From Rhizobium sp. Q54 (GTDB lineage Bacteria; Pseudomonadota; Alphaproteobacteria; SMXS01): a stretch of 21,347 nucleotides of DNA. The stretch spans positions 1-21,347 of the forward strand of contig CAMBYA010000003.1 of the NCBI GenBank assembly GCA_945872035.1, read 5' to 3'. Position numbers and translations under genes: made by a program. The notes beneath the pieces were generated by a model. It was given only the letters and a program-made list of their open reading frames with translations. It was not told the origin of the DNA and did not search any database. The stretch's first letter is position 1, and each line of letters starts with the position of its first letter. Of the stretch, positions 9,643 through 16,231 are shown one piece after another.

Positions 9643-11484
9643 TCACTTCATCTTCGCCTTGAGCGCGGCGTCCTTGGCCGGATCGAGCCACCAGATCACC
9701 GGGAAGCCGTGATGATGTGCGGGCATCTTGGCGGGGCGGCCGAACTTGTCCCACCAGGCGATGCGGAAAACCCGGGTGTGCCACATGGGGATGACGTAGT
9801 AATTATTGAGCAGCACCCGGTCGAGCGCCCGCGTCGCGGCGACCAGACCGGCACGGTCCGGCGCGTAGATGACCTTGTCGATCAGCGCGTCGACCGCCGG
9901 GTTGCGGATGCCGATGATGTTGCGGCTGCCGGTACGCGTGGACGCGGCGCTGCTCCAGAATTCGCGCTGCTCGTTGCCGGGCGATTCCGACTGCGGGAAG
10001 GTCTCGACCGTCATGTCGAAGTCGAAGTCCTTCATCCTCTGTTCGTATTGCGCCGGATCGACGGAGCGGATGTTGGCGTCGATGCCGAGCCGCTTCAGCG
10101 CCTCGACATAGGGCAGCATGATCCGCTCGAACGCCGGCTGGGCGTTGAGGATCTCGAACGTCAGCGGTTTGCCGGTCTGCTTGTTGACCAGCGCCTTGCC
10201 CTTGATCTCATAGCCGGCCTGCTGCAGCAGCGCGACCGCCTGACGCAGATTGTCGCGGTTGTTGCCGGTGCCGTCGGTCGCGGGCGCCTTGAAAGGCTGG
10301 GTGAACACCGACGCCGGGATCTTGCCCTTGAGCGGGTTGAGCAGCGCCAGTTCGGCCGGCGACGGCAGGCCGCTGCTGGCCAGGTCCGAGTTGGAGAAGA
10401 AGCTCTCTGTCCTCGCGTACTGGCCGTAGAACATGTTCCTGTTGGTCCACTCGAAATCGAACGCCAGGCCGAGCGCCTGGCGGACGCGGACGTCCTTGAA
10501 CACGTCGCGGCGGATGTTGAAGGCGAAGGCCTGCATACCGGTCGGGTTCTGGTGGCGCAGCTCCTCCTTTTTCACCAGGCCAGCCTTGAGCGCCGGAAAG
10601 CTCTCCGGGGTGTACTGGGTAGCCCAGGTCTTGGCGGTGTTCTCGCTGATGAAGTCGAACTTGTAGGTCTTCAGCGCCTCCAGCTCGACGGTCTCGTCCT
10701 GAAAGAATTCGTAGGTGATGCGGTCGAAGTTGTAGAAGCCCTTGTTCACCGGCAGGTCGGCGCCCCAGTAGTCCTTGACCCGCTCATAGGTGATGGAGCG
10801 CCCCGGCTTCACCTCGGAGATCCTGTACGGCCCGCTGCCCAGCGGCGGATCCTGGGTGACCTTGTCGAACGCCCTTCCCTGCCAGTAGTGCTTCGGCAGC
10901 ACGGGAAGCTGGCCCATGATCATCGGCAGTTCGCGGTTGCCGGCCTGGTCGAAGCTGAACTTCACTTTGCGCGGCCCGGTTTTCTCGGCCTTCTTCACGT
11001 TGTGATAATACTGCGCCCAGAATGGCGTGCCTTTCTCCATCAGCGTGTTGAACGAGAAGATCACATCCTCGGGCGTGATGGGCTTGCCGTCATGCCACTT
11101 CGCCTTCGGATTGAGCGTGTACTCGACCCAGGAATTGTCCGACGGCACGGTGATGCTCTCGGCGATCAGGCCATAGGCGGTCGACGGTTCACCGATGCTG
11201 TCCTGGGTCAGGCTCTCGAACACGAGGCCGATGCCCTGCGGCGGCGTGCCCGCGACGATATAGGGATTGAGGCTGTCGAAGGTGCCGGGTGCGACGCTGA
11301 GCCTGGCGGTGCCCCCCTTCGGCGCGTTCGGGTTGACGAAGTCGAAATGGTCGAAGCCGGACTTGTATCTGGGCTCGCCGATCAGCGACAGGGCGTTGAC
11401 GGTTTTTGTCGACACGGGCTGCTGTGCCATCGCCGGGACCATGGCGGCAAGAAACAGCGCCGTGGCAAGAATCACTTTCTTCAT
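9643..11484 (-). CDS. yejA: Periplasmic oligopeptide-binding protein, YejA-type (first copy in operon)
   Basis: The 613-residue protein is made from ATG at 11484, chosen because GGGAGG at 11500-11495 stands 10 bases before it and a compact signal peptide follows at once (MKKVILATALFLAAMVPAMA, cut before QQ). The open frame reaches 11520, but the extra 12 residues would spoil the signal peptide. The mature start carries ALSLIGEPRYKSGFDHFDFV and NPNAPKGGTARL, and later KWHDGKPITPEDVIFSFNTL and GSGPYRISEV, as expected for the SBP_bac_5 peptide binders. It is first in the operon, directly behind a candidate promoter. Known YejABEF systems import microcin C-type and other peptides and affect antimicrobial-peptide sensitivity; the ligand here cannot be read from sequence. 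Confidence 0.94.
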   Translation of the reverse strand: MKKVILATALFLAAMVPAMAQQPVSTKTVNALSLIGEPRYKSGFDHFDFVNPNAPKGGTARLSVAPGTFDSLNPYIVAGTPPQGIGLVFESLTQDSIGEPSTAYGLIAESITVPSDNSWVEYTLNPKAKWHDGKPITPEDVIFSFNTLMEKGTPFWAQYYHNVKKAEKTGPRKVKFSFDQAGNRELPMIMGQLPVLPKHYWQGRAFDKVTQDPPLGSGPYRISEVKPGRSITYERVKDYWGADLPVNKGFYNFDRITYEFFQDETVELEALKTYKFDFISENTAKTWATQYTPESFPALKAGLVKKEELRHQNPTGMQAFAFNIRRDVFKDVRVRQALGLAFDFEWTNRNMFYGQYARTESFFSNSDLASSGLPSPAELALLNPLKGKIPASVFTQPFKAPATDGTGNNRDNLRQAVALLQQAGYEIKGKALVNKQTGKPLTFEILNAQPAFERIMLPYVEALKRLGIDANIRSVDPAQYEQRMKDFDFDMTVETFPQSESPGNEQREFWSSAASTRTGSRNIIGIRNPAVDALIDKVIYAPDRAGLVAATRALDRVLLNNYYVIPMWHTRVFRIAWWDKFGRPAKMPAHHHGFPVIWWLDPAKDAALKAKMK

Positions 11485-11494
11485 CGGTATGTCG

Positions 11495-11500
11495 CCTCCC
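11495..11500 (-). promoter_or_regulatory. Ribosome binding site of the first yejA
   Basis: GGGAGG on the minus strand lies 10 bases before the ATG at 11484. It settles the start, since no comparable site precedes the upstream in-frame codon. Confidence 0.75.
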
Positions 11501-11520
11501 TGTCCCAACCCGTCCCGCAA

Positions 11521-11548
11521 GATATAACACCCGCGTCACCGGGCGCAA
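11521..11548 (-). promoter_or_regulatory. Candidate promoter of the yej operon
   Basis: On the minus strand TTGCGC (11548-11543), a 16-base spacer and TATATC (11526-11521) would start transcription near 11514, about 30 bases before the first yejA start codon. The -10 box is reasonable and the -35 poor. The -35 overlaps the T run of the terminator of the upstream cytochrome gene, so terminator and promoter are packed back to back. Confidence 0.4.
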
Positions 11549-11571
11549 AAAAAGGGCCGCCGAAGCGGCCC
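11547..11571 (-). terminator. Rho-independent terminator of the cytochrome c gene
   Basis: On the minus strand GGGCCGC, loop TTCG, GCGGCCC is followed directly by seven T (11553-11547). The perfect 7-bp GC stem with a UUCG tetraloop starts 25 bases after the cytochrome c stop codon. Confidence 0.93.
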
Positions 11572-11596
11572 CTCGATGACTGAGTGTCGTTGATGA

Positions 11597-12262
11597 TCAA
11601 CCGTGCGGCGCGGGCGCGGCGGGAGCCGCCGGAGCGGCGCCCTCGGCCGGGGCGGCCCCATCCGCAGGAGCAGCCCCTTCAGCCGGAGCGGCACCTTCGG
11701 CCGGGGCGGCCGCGGGCGCTTCGGCCGGCGCTGCCGGGAGCGGCGGCGCGTTCTCGGCGTTGGCGCGCATGTACAGGATCACGTCGGCGCGGTCCTGGGC
11801 GTCCGGGATGCCGGCGAAGCCCATCTTGTTGCCCGCGATGTAGGCGCGCGGGCTGGTCAGCCAATGATCGAGCTCCTCATAGCCCCAGGTGCCGCCATGG
11901 GCCTTGACCGGCTCGGAATAGGCGAAGCCTTCCATGTGGGCGAAACGGTTGCCGACGGTGTTGTACAGATTCGGGCCGACCTTGTTGGCGCCGCCCTTCT
12001 CGATCGTGTGGCAGGCCATGCACTTCTTGAACACCTTGGCGCCGTTGTCGGCGCTGCCCTTGGCCAGCAGCACCGCCAGCGGCTCTTCCTTAGGCGCCTC
12101 GGCGCCGGCGGTCTCGGTTGCCTCGACGCCGGGAACCTGCCAGCCCTTCACGGCCACTTCCGGCTCGTGATTGACAATGCTGTTGACCTCGCGAATGCCC
12201 ATCACCACGAGCAACGCGAACAGCACCGCGCCAGCGATCTTGTTCCACTCAAAACTGTCCAC
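11597..12262 (-). CDS. Membrane-anchored cytochrome c (CycM-type) with Ala/Pro-rich tail
   Basis: This 221-residue class I cytochrome c carries electrons in the periplasm while tethered to the inner membrane. The N-terminus (about 9-30, IAGAVLFALLVVMGIREV) is an uncleaved signal anchor. The haem motif is CMACH (C81, C84, H85), with VGPNLYN after it and the likely axial Met147 in GNKMGFAGI. Architecture and N-terminus (FEWNKIAGAVL) match the CycM/cytochrome c552 type common in alphaproteobacteria, usually linked to terminal oxidases. After residue 172 comes an unusual low-complexity tail built on AAPAEG-like repeats. Translation starts with GTG at 12262 behind GAAGGGCGG-like sequence. It is divergent from pheA and ends in a strong terminator, so it is a single-gene unit. 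Confidence 0.94.
   Translation of the reverse strand: MDSFEWNKIAGAVLFALLVVMGIREVNSIVNHEPEVAVKGWQVPGVEATETAGAEAPKEEPLAVLLAKGSADNGAKVFKKCMACHTIEKGGANKVGPNLYNTVGNRFAHMEGFAYSEPVKAHGGTWGYEELDHWLTSPRAYIAGNKMGFAGIPDAQDRADVILYMRANAENAPPLPAAPAEAPAAAPAEGAAPAEGAAPADGAAPAEGAAPAAPAAPAPHG
11600..11740 (-). repeat. Low-complexity Ala/Pro/Glu repeat coding the cytochrome tail
   Basis: Imperfect 18-base units translate to repeated AAPAEG or AAPADG blocks (about residues 174-218 of the cytochrome). The DNA is almost all G and C, and such tracts tend to change copy number by slippage. Confidence 0.75.
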
Positions 12263-12322
12263 TGTTTCCGCCCTTCTTCTTCAGGCCGTGCTCCAGGCCC
12301 CTGAGGTCCGAAATTTGCGCGG

Positions 12323-12352
12323 AATTTAGCCGCTTCCCCCGTTCCTTTGCAA
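12323..12352 (-). promoter_or_regulatory. Candidate promoter of the cytochrome c gene
   Basis: Minus strand TTGCAA (12352-12347), 18-base spacer, TAAATT (12328-12323); each box matches 4 of 6 consensus positions. The start would be near 12316, some 54 bases before the GTG. Confidence 0.4.
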
Positions 12353-12362
12353 GCCGTATAAC
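12334..12362 (+). promoter_or_regulatory. Candidate promoter of pheA
   Basis: TATAAC (12357-12362) matches the -10 consensus at 5 of 6 positions. A weak TTCCCC lies 17 bases upstream. The predicted start is near 12369. The element interleaves with the divergent cytochrome promoter, so the two may interfere. Confidence 0.4.
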
Positions 12363-12416
12363 CGGCCACCTGTCCGCACATTTACGCGGCCGAGGAATGC
12401 ACGAAACGAGCCGAAC

Positions 12417-13280
12417 GTGAGTACCCGGGAAGGCACGAGCCCCGCCGACACCATCGCCTTCCAGGGCGAGCCCGGCGCCTATTCGCACCTGTCGTGCCGC
12501 AACGCCCGGCCCGGCATGACCCCGCTCCCCTGCGCCACCTTCGAGGATGCCTATCAGGCGGTGACGGACGGACGCGCGGCGCTGGCGATGATCCCGATCG
12601 AGAACTCGCTGGCCGGCCGCGTCGCCGACAACCACTACCTGCTGCCGGATTCCGGCCTGCATATCGTCGGCGAGCATTTCCAGCGGGTGAACCACAAACT
12701 GCTCGGCGTGAAGGGTGCCGCCATCGGCGACCTGCGCGAGGTGCACAGCCACGTCCAGGCGCTGGGCCAGTGCCGCGAGCGGCTGCGCGGGCTGGGCCTG
12801 AAGCCGGTCGCCAATGCCGATACGGCGGGCGCGGCGAAGATGATCGCCGAGCGCGGCGACCGCCATCTGGGTGCGCTGGCTTCGTCGCTCGCCGCCGAAA
12901 TCTACGGCCTCGACATCCTGCTGGAGGAGGCCGAGGACGCCGGCCACAACACCACCCGCTTCGTGATGCTGTCGCGCGAGCCGGCGGTGCCGGCGCCGGG
13001 AACGCCGACCATGACGAGCTTCGTGTTCCAGGTGCGCAACGTGCCGGCGGCGCTCTACAAGAGCCTCGGCGGCTTCGCCACCAACGGCGTCAACATGACC
13101 AAGCTGGAAAGCTACCAGCTCGAGGGCAGCTTCAAGGCCACCATGTTCTATGCCGACATCGAGGGCCACCCCGAGGACCGGGCGGTCCAGTTGGCCATGG
13201 AGGAACTCAGGTTCTTCTCGACCACGGTGAAGGTGCTGGGCGCCTACCCGAAGAATTCTTTCCGCGACACCCTGGACTAG
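12417..13280 (+). CDS. pheA: Prephenate dehydratase with ACT regulatory domain
   Basis: The 287-residue cytosolic enzyme converts prephenate to phenylpyruvate in phenylalanine synthesis. The catalytic part (about 10-190) shows IAFQGEPGAYSH, MIPIENSLAGRV and the catalytic Thr-Arg-Phe motif in HNTTRFVML (T180, R181, F182). The ACT domain (about 200-280) carries the phenylalanine-binding ESYQ motif at 231-234 and GSFKATMFYADIEGH. There is no chorismate mutase domain, as usual for the stand-alone alphaproteobacterial enzyme. The start is GTG at 12417; the nearby ATG at 12397 is out of frame. Feedback inhibition by phenylalanine is expected from the intact ACT site. Confidence 0.95.
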   Translation: MSTREGTSPADTIAFQGEPGAYSHLSCRNARPGMTPLPCATFEDAYQAVTDGRAALAMIPIENSLAGRVADNHYLLPDSGLHIVGEHFQRVNHKLLGVKGAAIGDLREVHSHVQALGQCRERLRGLGLKPVANADTAGAAKMIAERGDRHLGALASSLAAEIYGLDILLEEAEDAGHNTTRFVMLSREPAVPAPGTPTMTSFVFQVRNVPAALYKSLGGFATNGVNMTKLESYQLEGSFKATMFYADIEGHPEDRAVQLAMEELRFFSTTVKVLGAYPKNSFRDTLD

Positions 13281-13337
13281 AAACCTCTCCCCGCGGTTAC
13301 CCCGACCTGTTCCGGCGCGTGACGGCATGTCAGACAA

Positions 13338-13367
13338 CGAACCCGCGCGCCCCCACGTGGGTTCGAG
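13338..13367 (+). other. Stem-loop 3' of pheA
   Basis: CGAACCCGCG (13338-13347) can pair with CGTGGGTTCG (13356-13365), giving 10 bp with one wobble and an 8-base loop. It lies 57 bases after the pheA stop. No T run follows, so it may be an mRNA-stabilising hairpin or part of a factor-dependent stop rather than a classical terminator. Confidence 0.45.
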
Positions 13368-13467
13368 GACCGGCCGCCACAACCCCAAGGTCTCCCGGCT
13401 TCTCACCGAGATTCGCCCGTGCTAGCGTCTATCTCTCGAAGAAAGCGATGCGTTCATCCGTTCGGGA

Positions 13468-15483
13468 ATGTTGGAAGTCATGCTTTCACGGATTATTGCG
13501 CCCGTTTGCCTCAGCTTGTTCTTGCTGATACCAGGCGCTCGCGCCCAGGAGCCCCTCCCCGTCGAACTGTTCGCGAAGCTGCCCATGATCGGCGGACCGA
13601 GCGATTCGACCTCGGTCACCCTGTCGCCGGATGGCGCCCATTACGCGGCGGTGATGTCGATCAATGGCGAACCGGCCCTGGTGGCCGTACCGACCGACGG
13701 CTCCAAGGACATCAAGGCCGCGATGTTCGGGGACTACCAGCCCCGCTGGGTCGAATGGGCGACGAACCAGCATATTCTCGTCAGTTCGGCGTTTCCGGCG
13801 CAACGATATGGGTACGACACGTTGGAGACCCGACTTGCATTCTTCGATATCGAATCGGGCGCGCTTGAAAACCTGTTGCGGTTCAAGCTCTTCGGAGCTC
13901 GCGATGTGCCGCCCTTCAACCCCCAGTTTCAGGACGGGCTCGTCAGCAGGCTGCCCCTCAAGGGTGATCAGGTCCTCGTCGCACTGAACCGCGAAGACCC
14001 GGGTCTACCGACGATCTATGGATTTTCCCTGGGACCGCGCGTAACTGGCTACAAGGTGATGCGTTATCGGGCCGGCATCCACAACTGGCGGCAGGACGCG
14101 GCCGGCGCCGTCAGACTGGGTTATGGCTTTGAGCGAGGCATGGGCAGCTATCTCAAGCCGAAGTTGCGCCTCATCTTCCGAGCATCCGAGGCCGAAGACT
14201 TCAAGACCGTGGCAACCTTCGACCCGCGCGACCTCGCAGGCGATGCATTTGGCATTGTCGGCTTTACAGAAGACCCCAACGTCATCCTGATCAACGATCT
14301 CAACGAACACGGACGTACGGCCCTCTACAAGTTCGACATGGTGAAATCGGAAGTCGTCGGGACCGTATTCTCTCACGAGAAATATGATGTCAGCCGCGCG
14401 ATGTTCGAGGATGGCACCGACCGTCTGATCGGTGTGGCGTATATGGCTGACGAACCTGTGCTGGTCTACTTCGACGAAAAGGAAAAGGAAGATCAGGCGG
14501 GGCTTGATCGCGGATTCCCAGGCCTGCGGGCGCACATCGTCAGCCGAAGCCTTGATGGTGACAAGGCTATCGCACGCACGGAAAGCGCCTCGAGCCCTCC
14601 ACAGTATCACTATATGGATCTGGCCAACGGCAAGTATGTCGACCTAGGCAGCGCCTATCCTCAACTCAAGGGACTAACCCTGTCGGAAACCCGGCCGATT
14701 TCCTACGCGGCGCGCGACGGCCTGCAGATCGATGGATATTTGACCGTACCCAAAGGTTCCGACGCAAGAAACCTGCCGCTTGTCGTTCATCCACATGGTG
14801 GGCCGGCCAGCCGGGACTCCTTGCGCTACGATTACTGGGTCCAGTACTTCGCGAGCCGCGGCTGGGCCGTGCTCCAGATGAACTTCAGGGGTTCTACGGG
14901 ATATGGAGATGCTCTGAAGTCGGCTGGCGATCACGAGTGGGGCAGGGCCATGCAGGATGACATAACGGACGGCGTCCGCTGGGCCATAGACCAACGCTTC
15001 GCCGATCCTGCCCGCATCTGCATCGTGGGCGCCAGCTACGGCGGTTATGCGGCGCTGCAGGGAGCAGCGAGTACACCCGAACTCTACCGGTGCATCGTAG
15101 CGTTGAACGGGGTGTCCGATATCAAGGGGCTGATCAGTGATGAAAAGTACTACACGAACTTCATGTTCAGCCGCGACTATCTCTCGCAGGACGATCCTGG
15201 CGCGGTGTCGCCGGCCAATCATGCGGAAAAGGTCGTTGCCCCGGTCCTGGTCGCCTACAGCACCAAGGACCGGAACGTGAAGTACGACCAGAGCACGGGG
15301 ATGATCGCGGCGCTGCGGCGCGCCGGGAAGAGCGTGGTCGAGGTGAAGCTGGAAGATGCCGATCACTACCTGACCCACGAACGGCACCGAATCGCCTTTT
15401 TTCAAGCCATGGATGCGTTCCTGATAGAAAACCTGGGCCTTGGCCTTGTCCCTTCGCCGGAGGCCGCCGGCACCGGACGATGA
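13468..15483 (+). CDS. Secreted prolyl oligopeptidase family (S9) serine peptidase
   Basis: The 671-residue protein has a signal peptide (about 5-26, cut near ARAQ), a beta-propeller-like N-terminal half (about 40-400, with SPDG and TDG-type blades) and a C-terminal alpha/beta-hydrolase domain. Catalytic residues are recognisable: Ser523 in GASYGGYAA, Asp601 in YSTKDRNVK, His633 in DADHYLTH. HPHGGPASRD (441-450) supplies the oxyanion region. Family members cleave oligopeptides or dipeptides from the N-terminus, and this one is probably periplasmic. Both ATG 13468 and ATG 13480 are possible starts; the second gives a tighter signal peptide. GC content is visibly lower than in the flanking genes, with more A/T-ending codons, a hint of separate ancestry. 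It ends 25 bases from the convergent lipoprotein gene. Confidence 0.9.
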   Translation: MLEVMLSRIIAPVCLSLFLLIPGARAQEPLPVELFAKLPMIGGPSDSTSVTLSPDGAHYAAVMSINGEPALVAVPTDGSKDIKAAMFGDYQPRWVEWATNQHILVSSAFPAQRYGYDTLETRLAFFDIESGALENLLRFKLFGARDVPPFNPQFQDGLVSRLPLKGDQVLVALNREDPGLPTIYGFSLGPRVTGYKVMRYRAGIHNWRQDAAGAVRLGYGFERGMGSYLKPKLRLIFRASEAEDFKTVATFDPRDLAGDAFGIVGFTEDPNVILINDLNEHGRTALYKFDMVKSEVVGTVFSHEKYDVSRAMFEDGTDRLIGVAYMADEPVLVYFDEKEKEDQAGLDRGFPGLRAHIVSRSLDGDKAIARTESASSPPQYHYMDLANGKYVDLGSAYPQLKGLTLSETRPISYAARDGLQIDGYLTVPKGSDARNLPLVVHPHGGPASRDSLRYDYWVQYFASRGWAVLQMNFRGSTGYGDALKSAGDHEWGRAMQDDITDGVRWAIDQRFADPARICIVGASYGGYAALQGAASTPELYRCIVALNGVSDIKGLISDEKYYTNFMFSRDYLSQDDPGAVSPANHAEKVVAPVLVAYSTKDRNVKYDQSTGMIAALRRAGKSVVEVKLEDADHYLTHERHRIAFFQAMDAFLIENLGLGLVPSPEAAGTGR

Positions 15484-15507
15484 GTCAGTATCGCGCGATC
15501 GCGCCGA

Positions 15508-16131
15508 TCAGCGATCCGCCCTGGTCTTGAACGTCTCCGGCTCCCAGCCGCTGAGCCACGATTCCGCCGTGACCACATCGGCGGGTTCGCCGTTGGCGCC
15601 GAACCAGGAGTCGATCACCCACTGCACGCCGGTCGTCGTGTCCGTCACCGTCGCGGTGTTGTGGAACCATCTGTCGATGACGTGGCCGCGGATGATCGGC
15701 TGGCCGACCTTATGCCATTTCAGCAGATGGTCGCGCTCGATCAGGTGCAGGTAGACCGAGGTGTTGTGCGACTCGTCGATGCAGTCCATCTGGCCGTTGG
15801 TGCGGGTAGTCAGGATGGTGGCGCCGGGCCTGTCCTTCATCGTGTTGGTCTTCGGCCCGACGATGCGCTCGATCTGGCCGATGGCGAGGGATACCTGCCT
15901 GCGTTCGGCGGCCGGATCGGCGGCGGGCGGGTCGAAGAACGCGCGCACCCTCGCCCACTCGGCGTCGGTCATGACCACGTTATGGCGAGCGGTGCACTGG
16001 TAGTTGGCGCAGACGACGAAACTGCCGGTCGTGACCTTGTCCACATGGTCCTCGAGCAGCCCGATCGTCGGCGACGGGCCGCAACTGGCCAGGGCCAGCG
16101 TCGCGAGCAGGGTCACGGTGCGGCGTTTCAT
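15508..16131 (-). CDS. Unrecognised lipoprotein, possible transglutaminase-like cysteine peptidase fold
   Basis: A 207-residue protein starts at ATG 16131 behind AAGGA. The N-terminus MKRRTVTLLATLALASC is a lipoprotein signal with Cys17 as the lipidated residue, so it is membrane-anchored in the periplasm or on the outer membrane. I do not recognise the family with certainty. The conserved-looking features are GQMDCIDESHNTSVYL (C117), DRWFHNTATV (H157) and WVIDSWFG (D174). The order Cys, His, Asp with spacings of 40 and 17 residues is what transglutaminase-like domains show (inference). The function is unknown. It is divergent from pabB and convergent with the S9 peptidase, so it is probably transcribed alone. 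Confidence 0.8.
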   Translation of the reverse strand: MKRRTVTLLATLALASCGPSPTIGLLEDHVDKVTTGSFVVCANYQCTARHNVVMTDAEWARVRAFFDPPAADPAAERRQVSLAIGQIERIVGPKTNTMKDRPGATILTTRTNGQMDCIDESHNTSVYLHLIERDHLLKWHKVGQPIIRGHVIDRWFHNTATVTDTTTGVQWVIDSWFGANGEPADVVTAESWLSGWEPETFKTRADR

Positions 16132-16231
16132 GCGGATCCTTCAGCCCGAAGCATCCGCTCCAGCATACGGAACGCCGCCCGCGCGGTCGAGGCGTCTTCC
16201 CGGCGCGGACGCGATGGGCTAGACACGCGGC

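Noticed and set aside
9635..9649. Short palindrome GAAGTG/CACTTC over the stop codon of the first yejA
   Set aside because: The stem is 6 bp with a 3-base loop and no T run; too weak to claim as a terminator or attenuator.
3904..11484. Microcin C-type antibiotic or immunity locus
   Set aside because: YejABEF can import microcin C, but no peptide-antibiotic biosynthesis, acetyltransferase or export gene lies nearby; this is an ordinary importer operon.
7840..11583. Two long plus-strand open frames opposite the two yejA genes (7840-9576 and 9622-11583)
   Set aside because: Both are antisense shadows of well-conserved binding proteins and show compositional, not protein-like, sequence.
12249..13406. 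385-codon minus-strand open frame opposite pheA
   Set aside because: It is a shadow of pheA and would overlap the divergent promoter region.
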